From Paenibacillus sp. PAMC 26794 (GTDB lineage: Bacteria > Bacillota > Bacilli > Paenibacillales > Paenibacillaceae): a stretch of 64,000 nt of DNA. Under the pieces are notes generated by a model that did not search any database, was not told where the DNA came from, and saw nothing but the letters and a program-made list of their open reading frames with translations. The stretch's first letter is position 1, and every line of letters starts with the position of its first letter. Below, one piece after another: positions 34,474 through 43,928 of this stretch. The translations under genes and the position numbers were made by a program. The DNA is taken from the NCBI RefSeq assembly GCF_000316035.1, contig NZ_ANHX01000092.1, positions 62,001 through 126,000 on the forward strand, given 5' to 3'.

Positions 34474-35862
34474 ATGGAGAAACATATACAACATACAACA
34501 ACAGGCCATTCCACACAGTCCGGATCCAATATAGCTACAAGTCTCAGTGAAGTACTGGCATTCCCTTATCGTTCTTACTTATACTCGTACCCACACAAGA
34601 CCGCCTATCGTGAGCTGGACCCACCACTGCCGTTAGGGCCACTGTGGGAACGAGAAAATACCGATACGTATTTTTTATATATGCATATTCCCTTTTGCGC
34701 TGCTCGTTGCGGATTCTGTAATCTGTTCACACTGCCGGATCGACGGGATGATACGCATGAACGCTATGTAGATGCGCTGGAACGTCAGGCGAAGCAGTGG
34801 GCACCCATTACATCTCGAAGGCCGTATTCGAGGTTTGCGATTGGTGGAGGAACGCCTACATTATTAAATGAGGTTCAGTTGAATCGTCTGTTTGATATTG
34901 CTGAACATGTTATGGGGCTGGACCCTGCACAAGCATCGATTTCGGTGGAAACGTCGCCGGATACCGTTACGGAAGCCAAGCTGGCCATCATGAAGGAACG
35001 AAGTGTGGATCGTGTTAGTATGGGCATCCAGAGTTTTATTGAAGCTGAAGCATCCGCCATCTATCGTCCGCAAAAACCGCAGGAGGTCGAACGAGCACTT
35101 GAGAAGCTTACTCGTTATGATTTCCCATTGTTGAATCTGGATCTGATCTATGGTTTGCCAGGGCAAACGGTTGAATCGTGGATTTATTCATTGGAAAGAG
35201 TTCTGGCCTACGAGCCGGGCGAGATATTTATCTATCCCTTGTATACACGGGAAAATACAATCGTGAAGCCAGATGATATTCGCCGTCAGGGACCTGACAT
35301 TCGGATGGAACTGTATAAAGCTGCACGTGAGACTTTGAAAAGTAAAGGTTATGTGCAATATTCGATGCGTAGATTTGCCAAAGAACAGTCGTCCTCCAAA
35401 GTGCTTCTGCCTTATAGCTGTCAGGAGGAGGGCATGGTTGGTCTGGGATGTGGCGCACGCTCTTATACGAGTGAAGTACATTATGCTTCCAAGTATGGCG
35501 TGAGTTACAAGGCGACGCAGAGCATCATTGCCGACTACGTGGCGACCGAGCGCTACGATGTGGCGGACTATGGCATCGTGTTAAGCCGTGAGGAACAGAG
35601 ACGTCGCTTTATTCTGAAAGCCTTGCTGCATCGGGAGGGATTGACACTGTCTGACTACCAACAGCGCTTTGGTACCGATGTGATGTCCGACTATGTCTGG
35701 TTGGCAGAACTGTTGACAGAGGGCATGGCGGAGTTGGAGAGCGATGAGGGCAAGCAGGTGCTGCGTCTGACAGAAGAAGGACTGGGTTACTCCGATGCGA
35801 TTGGAGATTGGCTTATATCTGCCGAAATTCGTGAACAGATGGAAGGGTTTGTTTTCTCATGA
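34474..35862 (+). CDS. STM4012 family radical SAM protein (HemN/HemW-like)
   Basis: 462 residues; ATG 34474 is 7 bases after CAGGAGGA, preferred over the ATG at 34441. The cluster-binding motif reads PFCAARCGFC (CxxxCxxC) near residue 75, followed by FAIGGGTPTLL, ISVETSPDTV and LDLIYGLPGQTVESW, as in coproporphyrinogen-oxidase-like radical SAM proteins; a HemW-like C-terminal region follows (SREEQRRRFILKALLHREGL). It is not the housekeeping HemW, judging by the STM4012-like features and context. Cleaves SAM to a radical; the substrate is unknown. Its stop overlaps the next start by four bases. Confidence 0.85.
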   Translation: MEKHIQHTTTGHSTQSGSNIATSLSEVLAFPYRSYLYSYPHKTAYRELDPPLPLGPLWERENTDTYFLYMHIPFCAARCGFCNLFTLPDRRDDTHERYVDALERQAKQWAPITSRRPYSRFAIGGGTPTLLNEVQLNRLFDIAEHVMGLDPAQASISVETSPDTVTEAKLAIMKERSVDRVSMGIQSFIEAEASAIYRPQKPQEVERALEKLTRYDFPLLNLDLIYGLPGQTVESWIYSLERVLAYEPGEIFIYPLYTRENTIVKPDDIRRQGPDIRMELYKAARETLKSKGYVQYSMRRFAKEQSSSKVLLPYSCQEEGMVGLGCGARSYTSEVHYASKYGVSYKATQSIIADYVATERYDVADYGIVLSREEQRRRFILKALLHREGLTLSDYQQRFGTDVMSDYVWLAELLTEGMAELESDEGKQVLRLTEEGLGYSDAIGDWLISAEIREQMEGFVFS

Positions 35863-36722
35863 GAGCGACTTTGTATTATCGGGGGAAGTTGTCTTCCTGT
35901 AATTACGACTGTCCATACTGCCCTTTTAGCAAAACCGTGGATTCCAAAGAGACGTTGGAAGTGGATGAACAACAATTGCGTCAATTTGTGAATTGGGTGA
36001 GGGAGCAGGAGAGTGCCGGGGATCAATTTTCAATTTTCTTCAATCCCTATGGTGAAGCTTTGGTGCGTCGATGGTACCGGGAAGCGTTGGTTGAGCTGTC
36101 ACATATGCCACATGTGGATAAAGTTGCAATCCAAACCAACCTGTCCGTCAAGCTGGATTGGGCGAGGGAGCTGGATACGGATAAAGCAGCTTTTTGGGCG
36201 ACATATCATCCTCGTGAGACAAAAGAGGCTTCTTTTGTAAAACAATGTCTGACCTTGCGTCAGATGGGACTTGCTTTTAGTGTCGGTACTGTCGGACTCC
36301 GTAGTGCTTTCCCCGCAATTGAGTCCATGAGACAGGCTTTGCCGGATGATGTGTATATGTGGGTAAATGCCTTCAAAGATCGACCCAAGTATTACACGCC
36401 GGAAGACATTCAGTTTTTACGTGGACTTGATCCGCTATTTGAAGGTAATCTGCAGGATTATGAGAGCTTGGGCAAACGATGTGCTGCTGGTTCGGAAGTA
36501 TTTTATGTACAGGGGTCCGGGCATGTGAAGAGGTGTTACAAGGATCGTCGAATCATTGGACATCTGTATCGCGATGGTGTGCAAGCTTTGGCCGCTGATC
36601 GGCCTTGTCGCATGAAAAAATGTGGCTGTTACATCGGTTATATCCATATGGAGGATTCCCCGTTCAGGGAAACGTTTGGCAGTGGGCTGCTTGAACGAAA
36701 TCCGGTATGGATCAATCGTTAA
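35859..36722 (+). CDS. STM4011 family radical SAM protein
   Basis: 287 residues, ATG 35859 overlapping the upstream stop (ATGA). The radical SAM motif CNYDCPYC is at residues 13-20. The C-terminus carries more cysteines (KRCAAGSE, KRCYKDRR, RPCRMKKCGCYIG), a SPASM-like pattern for auxiliary iron-sulfur clusters, as in enzymes that modify peptides. Last gene of the operon. The pairing of two radical SAM enzymes with an ATP-grasp-like protein and a hydrolase suggests one multistep modification, but substrate and product are unknown. Confidence 0.85.
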   Translation: MRATLYYRGKLSSCNYDCPYCPFSKTVDSKETLEVDEQQLRQFVNWVREQESAGDQFSIFFNPYGEALVRRWYREALVELSHMPHVDKVAIQTNLSVKLDWARELDTDKAAFWATYHPRETKEASFVKQCLTLRQMGLAFSVGTVGLRSAFPAIESMRQALPDDVYMWVNAFKDRPKYYTPEDIQFLRGLDPLFEGNLQDYESLGKRCAAGSEVFYVQGSGHVKRCYKDRRIIGHLYRDGVQALAADRPCRMKKCGCYIGYIHMEDSPFRETFGSGLLERNPVWINR

Positions 36723-36750
36723 CTTTGAATTGAAATGCGCTGAAATCGAT

Positions 36751-36796
36751 AAAGACTTTACACCAGTAAGTACTGCTGAGTAAAGTCTTTTTTTAT
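36751..36796 (+). terminator. Terminator of the STM4011-4015 operon
   Basis: AAAGACTTTA (36751-36760) pairs with TAAAGTCTTT (36781-36790), with an inner hairpin CAGTA-AG-TACTG and a T7 run. The rest of the gap to 37053 is AT-rich leader of the chemoreceptor gene. Confidence 0.85.
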
Positions 36797-37053
36797 TTTG
36801 GTCTGACGATTCAAAATATGTAATTTAGGATAAAAGAGATGTAGTATATTGTCGGTTAGATGTGCGTAAAAACCTAAATTATAGAACAGGTAGATACTAT
36901 AGACCTATATTTTGGTGCGCAAATATGCTAACCTATTTTAAGTAGTCTCATATGTATTCATTCTTATTTGGAGTAAAAGGAGGGGAGATTTAGCTTTCAG
37001 ACTGACTACATAATTCATGATTGAAATACATTGAAACGTATGGAGGAAATGAA

Positions 37054-38748
37054 ATGAAAAGATTATCCATTAGTAGGAAATTGCTTTTAGGTTTTGGTTC
37101 TGTAATTCTTTTATTGGTAGCCGTTGTAGTCATCTCATATACTCAGTTTGTCTCGGTTGAGAAAACGTTTACGGATTTAATCCGGGAGCGTACCGCGAAA
37201 CTGCTCACGATCAAAAATATGATCATCGATGTGAAATCCCAACAGGTTGCTTTACGGAATTTTGTGACGGAAGAGAATGATCAAAGCGAGCAACAATTCA
37301 AGTCTTTTTATGAAGATTACCGTAAAACAAGCGAAGAATTAAGATCAGGGATTCAAACCTCAACGATGATTGATTTGCTGGATCGTTCAGATCGCAGTGC
37401 GGAGGAATATTATGCTTTTGGACAGAGTGTCATTGAATTGAAAAAACAAGGCAGAACTAGCGAGATCACAAGGATGCTGTTAGATACAGGTCCAACGATC
37501 ATATCCGGATTTGAAGAAACGGTAACTGCCATGGAACAACATCAGCAAAACTCGTTGGATACTGGCATTGTAAATGCCAATCAACTCATTCAAAAAGTAA
37601 TTCGTTTAATCATGATCATTGGAATCATCTCGATCGTTTTAGGCGCGGTAATTGCTTTGATCATGGGAAGAATCATATCCAAACCGGTTGCACATGTGGC
37701 AAGGGCTGCAAGCCGAATTGCTGATGGAGACCTGACGGGTGAGGCCATTGTCGTTCGTAATCGGGATGAGATCGGAGAACTGGCGGAATCCTTCAACAAG
37801 ATGATGGAGAACTTGCGCCATTTAATCCATCAGGTGGGTCATAATGCAGATCGGGTAGCTGCATCTTCTGAGGAGTTAACGGCAAGTACAGAGCAAACGG
37901 CGACAGCGACCGAACAGGTAGCTACAACGATGGAAGAGATTGCTACGGGTATGGATACGCAGGTGAGTATGGTTGGAGACGGGTTTCATACGATTAATGA
38001 ATTGTCCACAGGCTTTCAGCAGATGACAGTGAATACACAAAATATGTCGGATGAAGCAACCAATGCGTCAGCGAAAACCATATCTGGTAATGATGCGGTT
38101 CAATCGGCTGTTGGGCAGATGAACTCGATTCATCAGACTGTACGTGTACTCGCTAAGGTTATTGAAGAACTGGGCAATCATTCAGATGAGATTGGATCTA
38201 TGGTTGAAAGTATCTCCGAAATATCGGCACAAACAAATCTGTTGTCTCTTAATGCGGCTATTGAAGCTGCGAGAGCAGGTGAGCATGGTCGTGGATTCGA
38301 AGTGGTAGCAACCGAGGTGCGCAAGCTGTCTGATCAATCTGCGAAATCAGCGGAACAGATCAGTGTACTCGTAGCTGCTATACGCAATGGCATGAATAAT
38401 GCATCACAATCCATGGGAGAAGTAAACGCTGAGGTTCAGGAAGGCATAGAACTTGTCCGTAAAGCAGGAGGTACTTTTGAGGAGATTCGTGAAGCTGTCA
38501 GCAATGTCGCTGGTCAGACTCAGGAGGTATCTGCATCCATTGAACAAATGGCGGCGGGTGTGGGGCAGATCAATGTGTCGATGAAGACCATCATGGAAGT
38601 AACAGAGAATGCGGCTGCCGGAACAGAGGAAGTCAGTGCAACGTCCGAGGAGCAACTGTCTGCGATGCAGGAAATCGCTTCGGCGGCTAATGACCTGTCT
38701 TCTATGGCGGAAGAGTTACAGGAGTCAGTCAGTCGATTCAAAGTGTAA
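37054..38748 (+). CDS. Methyl-accepting chemotaxis protein
   Basis: 564 residues; ATG 37054 is preceded by TGGAGGAAATGAA with good spacing (the TTG at 37021 is not). Membrane segments at about 10-30 (LLLGFGSVILLLVAVVVISY) and 190-210 (LIMIIGIISIVLGAVIALIM) flank a four-helix-bundle-type extracellular sensor of about 155 residues. A HAMP domain (SKPVAHVARAASRIADGDLT) and a long coiled-coil signalling domain follow, with the conserved hairpin tip ISEISAQTNLLSLNAAIEAA in the middle. It would report an external signal to CheA. No chemotaxis genes are adjacent. Confidence 0.93.
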   Translation: MKRLSISRKLLLGFGSVILLLVAVVVISYTQFVSVEKTFTDLIRERTAKLLTIKNMIIDVKSQQVALRNFVTEENDQSEQQFKSFYEDYRKTSEELRSGIQTSTMIDLLDRSDRSAEEYYAFGQSVIELKKQGRTSEITRMLLDTGPTIISGFEETVTAMEQHQQNSLDTGIVNANQLIQKVIRLIMIIGIISIVLGAVIALIMGRIISKPVAHVARAASRIADGDLTGEAIVVRNRDEIGELAESFNKMMENLRHLIHQVGHNADRVAASSEELTASTEQTATATEQVATTMEEIATGMDTQVSMVGDGFHTINELSTGFQQMTVNTQNMSDEATNASAKTISGNDAVQSAVGQMNSIHQTVRVLAKVIEELGNHSDEIGSMVESISEISAQTNLLSLNAAIEAARAGEHGRGFEVVATEVRKLSDQSAKSAEQISVLVAAIRNGMNNASQSMGEVNAEVQEGIELVRKAGGTFEEIREAVSNVAGQTQEVSASIEQMAAGVGQINVSMKTIMEVTENAAAGTEEVSATSEEQLSAMQEIASAANDLSSMAEELQESVSRFKV

Positions 38749-38814
38749 TCATGGATATACTTCTGGGTGAAGTTCAATATTTATATATGATCATATCGTG
38801 TATGTAAAACAAGT

Positions 38815-38864
38815 GGGTGCCAAGGAGAACAACAGTTATGCCTGTTCTTCTGGCACCCTTTTTT
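38815..38864 (+). terminator. Terminator after the chemoreceptor gene
   Basis: GGGTGCCA (38815-38822) pairs with TGGCACCC (38851-38858), with an inner GAACA.../TGTTC stem; followed by TTTTTT. It may also serve the convergent asnB gene. Confidence 0.8.
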
Positions 38865-38890
38865 GATGAAGTAGCGATCAGTGGGTCATT

Positions 38891-40735
38891 CTAACGAATA
38901 GCGACTTTATATGTCCGCAACCAGGTATTGATCTGAGTCAGATATGCAAATAACTGGGGACCAGACATGAGCTGCCCGAACCAGGGAAGATTGGAAGCTG
39001 CATCTGGTGAAGACGCAAGATTCCGGATCTGAGCTTTGTCGATTAAAGGCAAAATAGGTGATGTGGGATCATCCAGGATATCAAGTACCTGTTGTTTGAC
39101 CGCGGTCAGATATTGAGGATTATGTGTTTTCGGGTACGGACTCTTTTTACGATATAACACATCGTCAGGCAGGACACCTTCGAGTGCTTTACGCAGAATA
39201 CCTTTTTCCCGTCCACCCGTTATTTTCATTTCCCAAGGGATGTTAAACACATACTGGATCAGACGATGGTCACAGTAAGGTACCCGCACTTCCAGTCCTT
39301 CCCCCATGCTCATCCGGTCTTTGCGATCCAGAAGTGTAGGCATGAAACGTGTAATGTTCAGGTAGGACATCACCCGCATTTGTGCAGCTTTACCTGTTTC
39401 CCCATCCAACAGAGGCACTTCAGCCACTGCATCCGAATAGCGGTCTGCCAAATAATCGAGTGGCCGAATCCATTCCCGGATATCCGGGGATAACAACGCT
39501 GCTCGCATATCAGGTGCTACAGACCACGGAAACGTACCGGAGTTCAGCATATCTTCGCGATGGAACCAGGGGTAACCGCCAAACACTTCATCCGCTGCTT
39601 CGCCTGAAATGGCAACGGTGGCACCTTTTTTGATTTCTTTACAGAACAAATAGAGCGAGGAGTCTACATCTGCCATACCTGGCAGATCCCTGACTAACAT
39701 GGCCTGTGTCAGTGCATGAACCAGTTCTCCGTTCTCAATCTCAATCCAGTGATGGTCGGTCTTGAGTTCATCCACCATTCGCTTAATCCAGGGTCCATCT
39801 GCACCCGGCTGAAAGGAATGCGCCTGGAAATGCTTGGCGTTATCCACATAATCGACAGAATACGTACTAATTTGGCCTTGCCCCGTCCGGTTGTAATAAT
39901 CCACGGCTAACGCAGACAAGGCACTGGAGTCCAGTCCTCCCGATAAAAGAGAGCATACCGGAACATCCGAAGCCAACTGGCGCTCCAGTGCATCTTGCAA
40001 GAGCGTTCGCACCTCTGCTGCCGTCTCTTCCAGGTTATGTTCGTGATTCTGGCTTTCCAGTTTCCAGTAGGCATAGGTTCGGATACCGTTTCGGTTATAG
40101 ATCAGCGCGTGCGCAGGCTTAAGTTCGCTTAGTGAAGAGTATACGCCGTGTCCTGGTGTCCGTGCAGGCCCTACAATAAACACTTCGGCCAATCCTTCCG
40201 GGCCCACAGCGGCTTCCACGTCAGGGTGAATAAGCAGAGCTTTGGGCTCTGAACCAAATACGAGAGTGTCTTTGTTATTACTGTAGAACAGAGGTTTCAC
40301 GCCAAGGCGATCTCGTGCGATAAAAACCTGTTCGCGTCCCCCATCCCATATGGCAAAAGCAAAAATACCGTTAAACCGGTCAACACATGCCGGTCCCCAC
40401 TCAATATAAGAGGCGAGCAACACTTCCGTATCACATTGCGTGCGGAACTGATGCCCCCGCTGGAGCAATTCCTTTTTCAACTCGGGTGCATTGTATAGTT
40501 CTCCGTTATACACGACGGTATAGGAGGTATCTCCCTGTAACGCATGCATGGGCTGTGCGCCGTTCTCGGGGTCCATTACACTAAGACGCCGATGTCCAAA
40601 GGCACAAGGATTGGAGATCCATGTACCTGAAGCGTCGGGCCCCCGGTTCGACAAGCTATCCGTCATACGGACCAGCAGCTCTGATTCCTGGGTCAAATCC
40701 CGATTCCACTGTATGAAGCCGGTAATACCGCACAT
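38891..40735 (-). CDS. asnB: Glutamine-hydrolysing asparagine synthetase
   Basis: 614 residues. The start is placed at the ATG at 40733-40735 so that Cys2 becomes the Ntn nucleophile (MCGITGFIQW), with AAAGGA upstream. The glutaminase domain spans about 1-210 (SNRGPDASG, NGELYNAPELKKELL, GIFAFAIWD). The synthetase domain follows with the PP-loop SLLSGGLDSSAL near residue 260, SGEAADEVFGGYPW and VPYCDHRLIQYVF. It makes asparagine from aspartate, glutamine and ATP. Monocistronic; nothing like a T-box leader is seen upstream. Confidence 0.93.
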   Translation of the reverse strand: MCGITGFIQWNRDLTQESELLVRMTDSLSNRGPDASGTWISNPCAFGHRRLSVMDPENGAQPMHALQGDTSYTVVYNGELYNAPELKKELLQRGHQFRTQCDTEVLLASYIEWGPACVDRFNGIFAFAIWDGGREQVFIARDRLGVKPLFYSNNKDTLVFGSEPKALLIHPDVEAAVGPEGLAEVFIVGPARTPGHGVYSSLSELKPAHALIYNRNGIRTYAYWKLESQNHEHNLEETAAEVRTLLQDALERQLASDVPVCSLLSGGLDSSALSALAVDYYNRTGQGQISTYSVDYVDNAKHFQAHSFQPGADGPWIKRMVDELKTDHHWIEIENGELVHALTQAMLVRDLPGMADVDSSLYLFCKEIKKGATVAISGEAADEVFGGYPWFHREDMLNSGTFPWSVAPDMRAALLSPDIREWIRPLDYLADRYSDAVAEVPLLDGETGKAAQMRVMSYLNITRFMPTLLDRKDRMSMGEGLEVRVPYCDHRLIQYVFNIPWEMKITGGREKGILRKALEGVLPDDVLYRKKSPYPKTHNPQYLTAVKQQVLDILDDPTSPILPLIDKAQIRNLASSPDAASNLPWFGQLMSGPQLFAYLTQINTWLRTYKVAIR

Positions 40736-40927
40736 GGTTTGTTCATCCTTTCTTGGTCGAGTCATTCATCCGTTTGGCTGCTTAGTTACTGGCAACCAGC
40801 AAATGTTGTCTTTTCGTCAGAGGTCGTAACAAATATATGCCGAAAGCAGGCATAAAATGTCTGTCCTCTTCGGAAACTAGTTCTAGGGACAACGGCCTCA
40901 ACATGCCTGTGAAGGAGAGAACATGCA

Positions 40928-41227
40928 ATGGACAGTATGAAGTATTATGTGTCTGTCATGGGCCGCTCCGTTATTCCGGATCCGTCGGTAACATCATATG
41001 AATGGATCATTCAGGCAACACCGCAGGAAGCGGAGCAATTACTGGGACTGCTGAGCCTCATGCAGGAAAAGGAGGAAGAGGCCTTTCCTGGCATGGTATT
41101 CCCATGGCCAGATACACCGGAGGAGTCCGTAAACCGAGCGTATGAAACGGTATTACAACAGGTGTATCGAGAGATTTACCGATTGGGCACACCAGAGACA
41201 CGATACCAGATTGAACAAAGTACATGA
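40928..41227 (+). CDS. Small hypothetical protein
   Basis: 99 residues from ATG 40928, ten bases after AAGGAGA. Sequence MKYYVSVMGRSVIPDPSVTS, then ATPQEAEQLLGLLSLMQEKE. No signal peptide, membrane segment or motif I recognise. It is followed after 31 bases by another small unknown gene with its own ribosome site, so the two probably form an operon, divergent from asnB. Confidence 0.7.
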   Translation: MDSMKYYVSVMGRSVIPDPSVTSYEWIIQATPQEAEQLLGLLSLMQEKEEEAFPGMVFPWPDTPEESVNRAYETVLQQVYREIYRLGTPETRYQIEQST

Positions 41228-41258
41228 TAAGCACAAAGGAAAAGGAGCGCGATGACGA

Positions 41259-41615
41259 ATGTATGCCATTCAAGATGCCAAAATACGCAGATTAACCGAG
41301 GTGGATGGATTGTCTTGTGCAGAGGTTGAAGTGCAGCCTGGAAATGCCGGAGATCCGTCGTTACTTGTATACGTGGCCTCAACACAGCCCGGAAATTCGC
41401 TGGAAGTCGTTCGGATTGTACGCAATCACTCCGATTCGGCGATCGACTGGTATAACAATAATATGCATACCGCGTTTGAAGAGGCGACAGAAACAGCATT
41501 TGAGAACAGCGAAGGCGTGTCAGTTGAAGAAGATAAGGCTCGGTTTCAAAGTGAGTTGTTTGCCTTTGGTTTGCTTGGTCCAACACTTGAGCGTTATCTG
41601 ATCGGTCAGGCTTAA
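41259..41615 (+). CDS. Small hypothetical protein
   Basis: 118 residues from ATG 41259, after AAAGGAG (11-base spacing). Contains LTEVDGLSCAEVEVQPGN and NHSDSAIDWYNNNMHTAFEE. Acidic and soluble; no family recognised. Second gene of a likely two-gene unit with 40928; a symmetric terminator lies about 130 bases downstream. Confidence 0.7.
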   Translation: MYAIQDAKIRRLTEVDGLSCAEVEVQPGNAGDPSLLVYVASTQPGNSLEVVRIVRNHSDSAIDWYNNNMHTAFEEATETAFENSEGVSVEEDKARFQSELFAFGLLGPTLERYLIGQA

Positions 41616-41690
41616 CAGGTAACGCTCAAGCAATACATGTGGTTTTAGCGAGATAGAGTTCAATGTTAAGCTATACGTAGACAATGAACA

Positions 41691-41714
41691 ATTGCTATTG
41701 CTATTGCTATTGCT
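41691..41714. repeat. Hexanucleotide tandem repeat, four units
   Basis: ATTGCT repeated four times without interruption in the 3' region before the terminator. Confidence 0.9.
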
Positions 41715-41747
41715 GGTTGCTGCAACTGTAGCTGCATCTGTAACTGG

Positions 41748-41782
41748 AAAACCCCGCCGTTGTTGAACGGCGGGGTTTGTTA
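41748..41782. terminator. Bidirectional terminator
   Basis: A perfect 13-bp stem AAACCCCGCCGTT/AACGGCGGGGTTT with loop GTTG, flanked by A- and T-rich bases; it can serve 41259 (+) and 41811 (-). Confidence 0.85.
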
Positions 41783-41810
41783 TGCGATGGTCAAATCAGG
41801 TGGGATGTGA

Positions 41811-42104
41811 TCAAGCATACTCGCGCAGTACTTGAATCCCTTTGACCACGTTATATACAAAGCTTAATCCGTAGATCACAAAGAATAGAATGACAAACCC
41901 GACGGCGGAACCCAGGCTATGCGCAGTCACGAAGAAATAAAATAACGGAATGGCAGCGAGAAAGGGGAATACATGTGAGAATAAGGCGCGTTTCGCATGT
42001 CCCTCAATGTAATCATCCTTGGCAACTATCCATATAATGATCGGAAACAGGAACGGGGCAAAGAAAATACTAAAATAGGATAGGGCTGATAAAAGTTGTC
42101 TCAT
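41811..42104 (-). CDS. DUF4870-like small membrane protein
   Basis: 97 residues; the start at 42102-42104 follows GGAGAGA (an upstream in-frame ATG overlaps that site). Three hydrophobic segments are visible: SYFSIFFAPFLFPIIIWIV, SHVFPFLAAIPLFYFFVTA and VGFVILFFVIYGLSFVYNVV. The polar loop after the first, AKDDYIEGHAKRALFSH, is typical of DUF4870 proteins. Function unknown. Confidence 0.75.
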   Translation of the reverse strand: MRQLLSALSYFSIFFAPFLFPIIIWIVAKDDYIEGHAKRALFSHVFPFLAAIPLFYFFVTAHSLGSAVGFVILFFVIYGLSFVYNVVKGIQVLREYA

Positions 42105-42335
42105 GACGATTCTCTCCTTCAATGCATCTTTGAAATGTATGTATGCAAAAGATTACCCAGCAATTCTGACATTGAAAATGTCTGATGTTAATCTTACTCT
42201 AAATGTCCCAATCTCCTCAATATAACCTGGTTCAAGCTATCATATTCTCAAAGGGATTGGAGTATGAGAATAACACCGAAAAGTACATGTTTGAACCCGT
42301 ATTTAAGTATAATTATTAATTTTTTTATAAAACTA

Positions 42336-42363
42336 TTGAAAAATATAGAAATCAGAGTATAAT
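42336..42363 (+). promoter_or_regulatory. Promoter of first tRNA-Arg
   Basis: TTGAAA (42336-42341), 16-base spacer, TATAAT (42358-42363); the tRNA starts 34 bases downstream. Confidence 0.7.
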
Positions 42364-42396
42364 AAGAACCGCGCCGAAAATTTATTATACATATTT

Positions 42397-42470
<74 letters not shown>

Positions 42471-42660
42471 TAAAAAACAAGAAGCTTCCTTCGGGAAGCT
42501 TCTTGTTTTTCGTTCAGGGGAAGAGAACCCCAATGGTTCGTCGGAGCATTCACTTCGTTAGCACTACTTCGCAGTCTCGATTGGAAGGAGAGTATCCCTC
42601 CTGGGACGTAAAAAAAGAAAAGCTTCCCCCGGGAAGCTTCTTTTGCGTTCTAGGTAAATT
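42471..42660 (+). repeat. tRNA-Arg 3' tail repeat (one and a half units)
   Basis: After the tRNA come a terminator hairpin, GTTC-AGGGG...CCCC hairpin, TCGTCGGAGCATTCAC, GCAGTCTCGATT and then a second copy of the last 15 bases of the tRNA (42594-42608, ATCCCTCCTGGGACG) with another GAAGCTTCC-type terminator. The same unit is repeated three times next to the second tRNA-Arg. Confidence 0.85.
42477..42511 (+). terminator. Terminator of first tRNA-Arg
   Basis: Perfect 13-bp stem ACAAGAAGCTTCC, loop TTCG, followed by TTTT. A similar hairpin recurs in every repeat unit of the tRNA tail arrays. Confidence 0.9.
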
Positions 42661-42765
42661 GTTTTATTGGTTATACCTATAAATAATATAGAATTTATAT
42701 ATTTAAAGAATAAACAATTCTATGCCACAATGAGGATATCGATAACGAAAGCGACGGTGGTATCC

Positions 42766-43536
42766 ATGAAATCATTAAATCAATGGCAAGCAGATGAATA
42801 TGACAACAAACTGGCTTTTGTGTCCGGATACGGCAAAAACTTGATCTCTTGGCTCCAACCCCAAAAAGGGGAATATATCCTTGATCTGGGTTGCGGGACG
42901 GGGGATTTAACATATGAAATTTCTCTGGCCGAAGCTGAAGTTATTGGCATGGATGCATCGACGGACATGATTCGCCGGGCGAGGGAGAAATTCCCTGAAC
43001 TTGAGTTCGTGGAAGGAGACGGTCATCAGTTTGAGACGAATAGACTATATGATGCCGTCTTCTCCAATGCAGCCCTGCACTGGATGCGAAGCCCGCGATT
43101 AGTGGTGGATAGTATATGGAAATCTTTGAAGCCCGGAGGGCGTTTCGTAGCAGAATTTGGTGGTAAAGGGAACGTGCAGACCATTGTGAATGCATTAGAG
43201 CAGGTTATGGAGCGAAACACGGGCATTCGTGCATCGGAACGCAATCCTTGGTATTTTCCTTCGATCGGAGAATATAGCTATATTTTAGAGCAACGTGGAT
43301 TTGTGGTGCGTCATGCCTATCACTATGACCGTCCTACCAGATTGGAAGATGGTGAGCAAGGTATAGTAGGCTGGTTGACTCATTTTGGAGGGGACTATTT
43401 TGAGGGTCTCAGTCATGAAGAGATACAACAAATATGCAAGGAAACCAGTCAGATTGTGATGTCTCACCTTTGGAAAGATGATGCGATGTATGCCGATTAC
43501 AAGCGTCTGCGTATTGAAGCCGTGAAGCCAAAATAA
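42766..43536 (+). CDS. Class I SAM methyltransferase (Tam/trans-aconitate type)
   Basis: 256 residues from ATG 42766 (GGTGG six bases upstream). The longer frame from 42667 has no start signal and its extra residues look non-coding. Motifs: YILDLGCGTGDLTYEI near residue 32, VIGMDASTDMIRRAREKFPE, and FSNAALHWMRSP, the last typical of trans-aconitate-2-methyltransferase-like enzymes. PGGRFVAEFGGKGN follows. The exact substrate is unknown. Monocistronic; a terminator follows. Confidence 0.8.
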   Translation: MKSLNQWQADEYDNKLAFVSGYGKNLISWLQPQKGEYILDLGCGTGDLTYEISLAEAEVIGMDASTDMIRRAREKFPELEFVEGDGHQFETNRLYDAVFSNAALHWMRSPRLVVDSIWKSLKPGGRFVAEFGGKGNVQTIVNALEQVMERNTGIRASERNPWYFPSIGEYSYILEQRGFVVRHAYHYDRPTRLEDGEQGIVGWLTHFGGDYFEGLSHEEIQQICKETSQIVMSHLWKDDAMYADYKRLRIEAVKPK

Positions 43537-43623
43537 AGTAGAATTTTGCAATATTTCGAAATGTTTATCGTTGTTAAATGAATTATATCGATTTTTTGTA
43601 AACTAATCACTCTTTACCCATAT

Positions 43624-43666
43624 ACCAGGAATCTCTTTCGGATAAGAGGCTCTTGGTCTTTTTTTA
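43624..43666 (+). terminator. Terminator after methyltransferase gene
   Basis: 14-base stem with wobbles: ACCAGGAATCTCTT and AAGAGGCTCTTGGT, followed by CTTTTTTT. The remaining leader up to 43928 is AT-rich and holds no gene. Confidence 0.75.
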
Positions 43667-43928
43667 TGCATTATTTTAAAAATAAAATATTCAAACGACA
43701 AATAATTACAAATGGATATTTTTATCGTACTCAAGACCCATATAAGTAATTTCTATATCATATTTGTAAGTATTTAGAAGGGAAATGTGGTATTTTGATA
43801 GAATAATTTACCAAGGGTCAATCTTCTTGCAGATAGGCGGTGAAATTGGAGTGTGTATTGCAGTACGCACAAACAGCAGGAACCCATCATTTGGTGACGT
43901 ATTCACATTTAAAAGGAGGGGCAAAGCC

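Noticed and set aside
36831..36858. SigD-like promoter before the chemoreceptor gene (TAAA, 16 bases, GTCGGTTA)
   Set aside because: The -10 part matches the GCCGATAT consensus poorly and the site is 196 bases from the start codon.
40736..40927. T-box or other riboswitch in front of asnB
   Set aside because: No T-box sequence, specifier stem or antiterminator could be seen in the leader.
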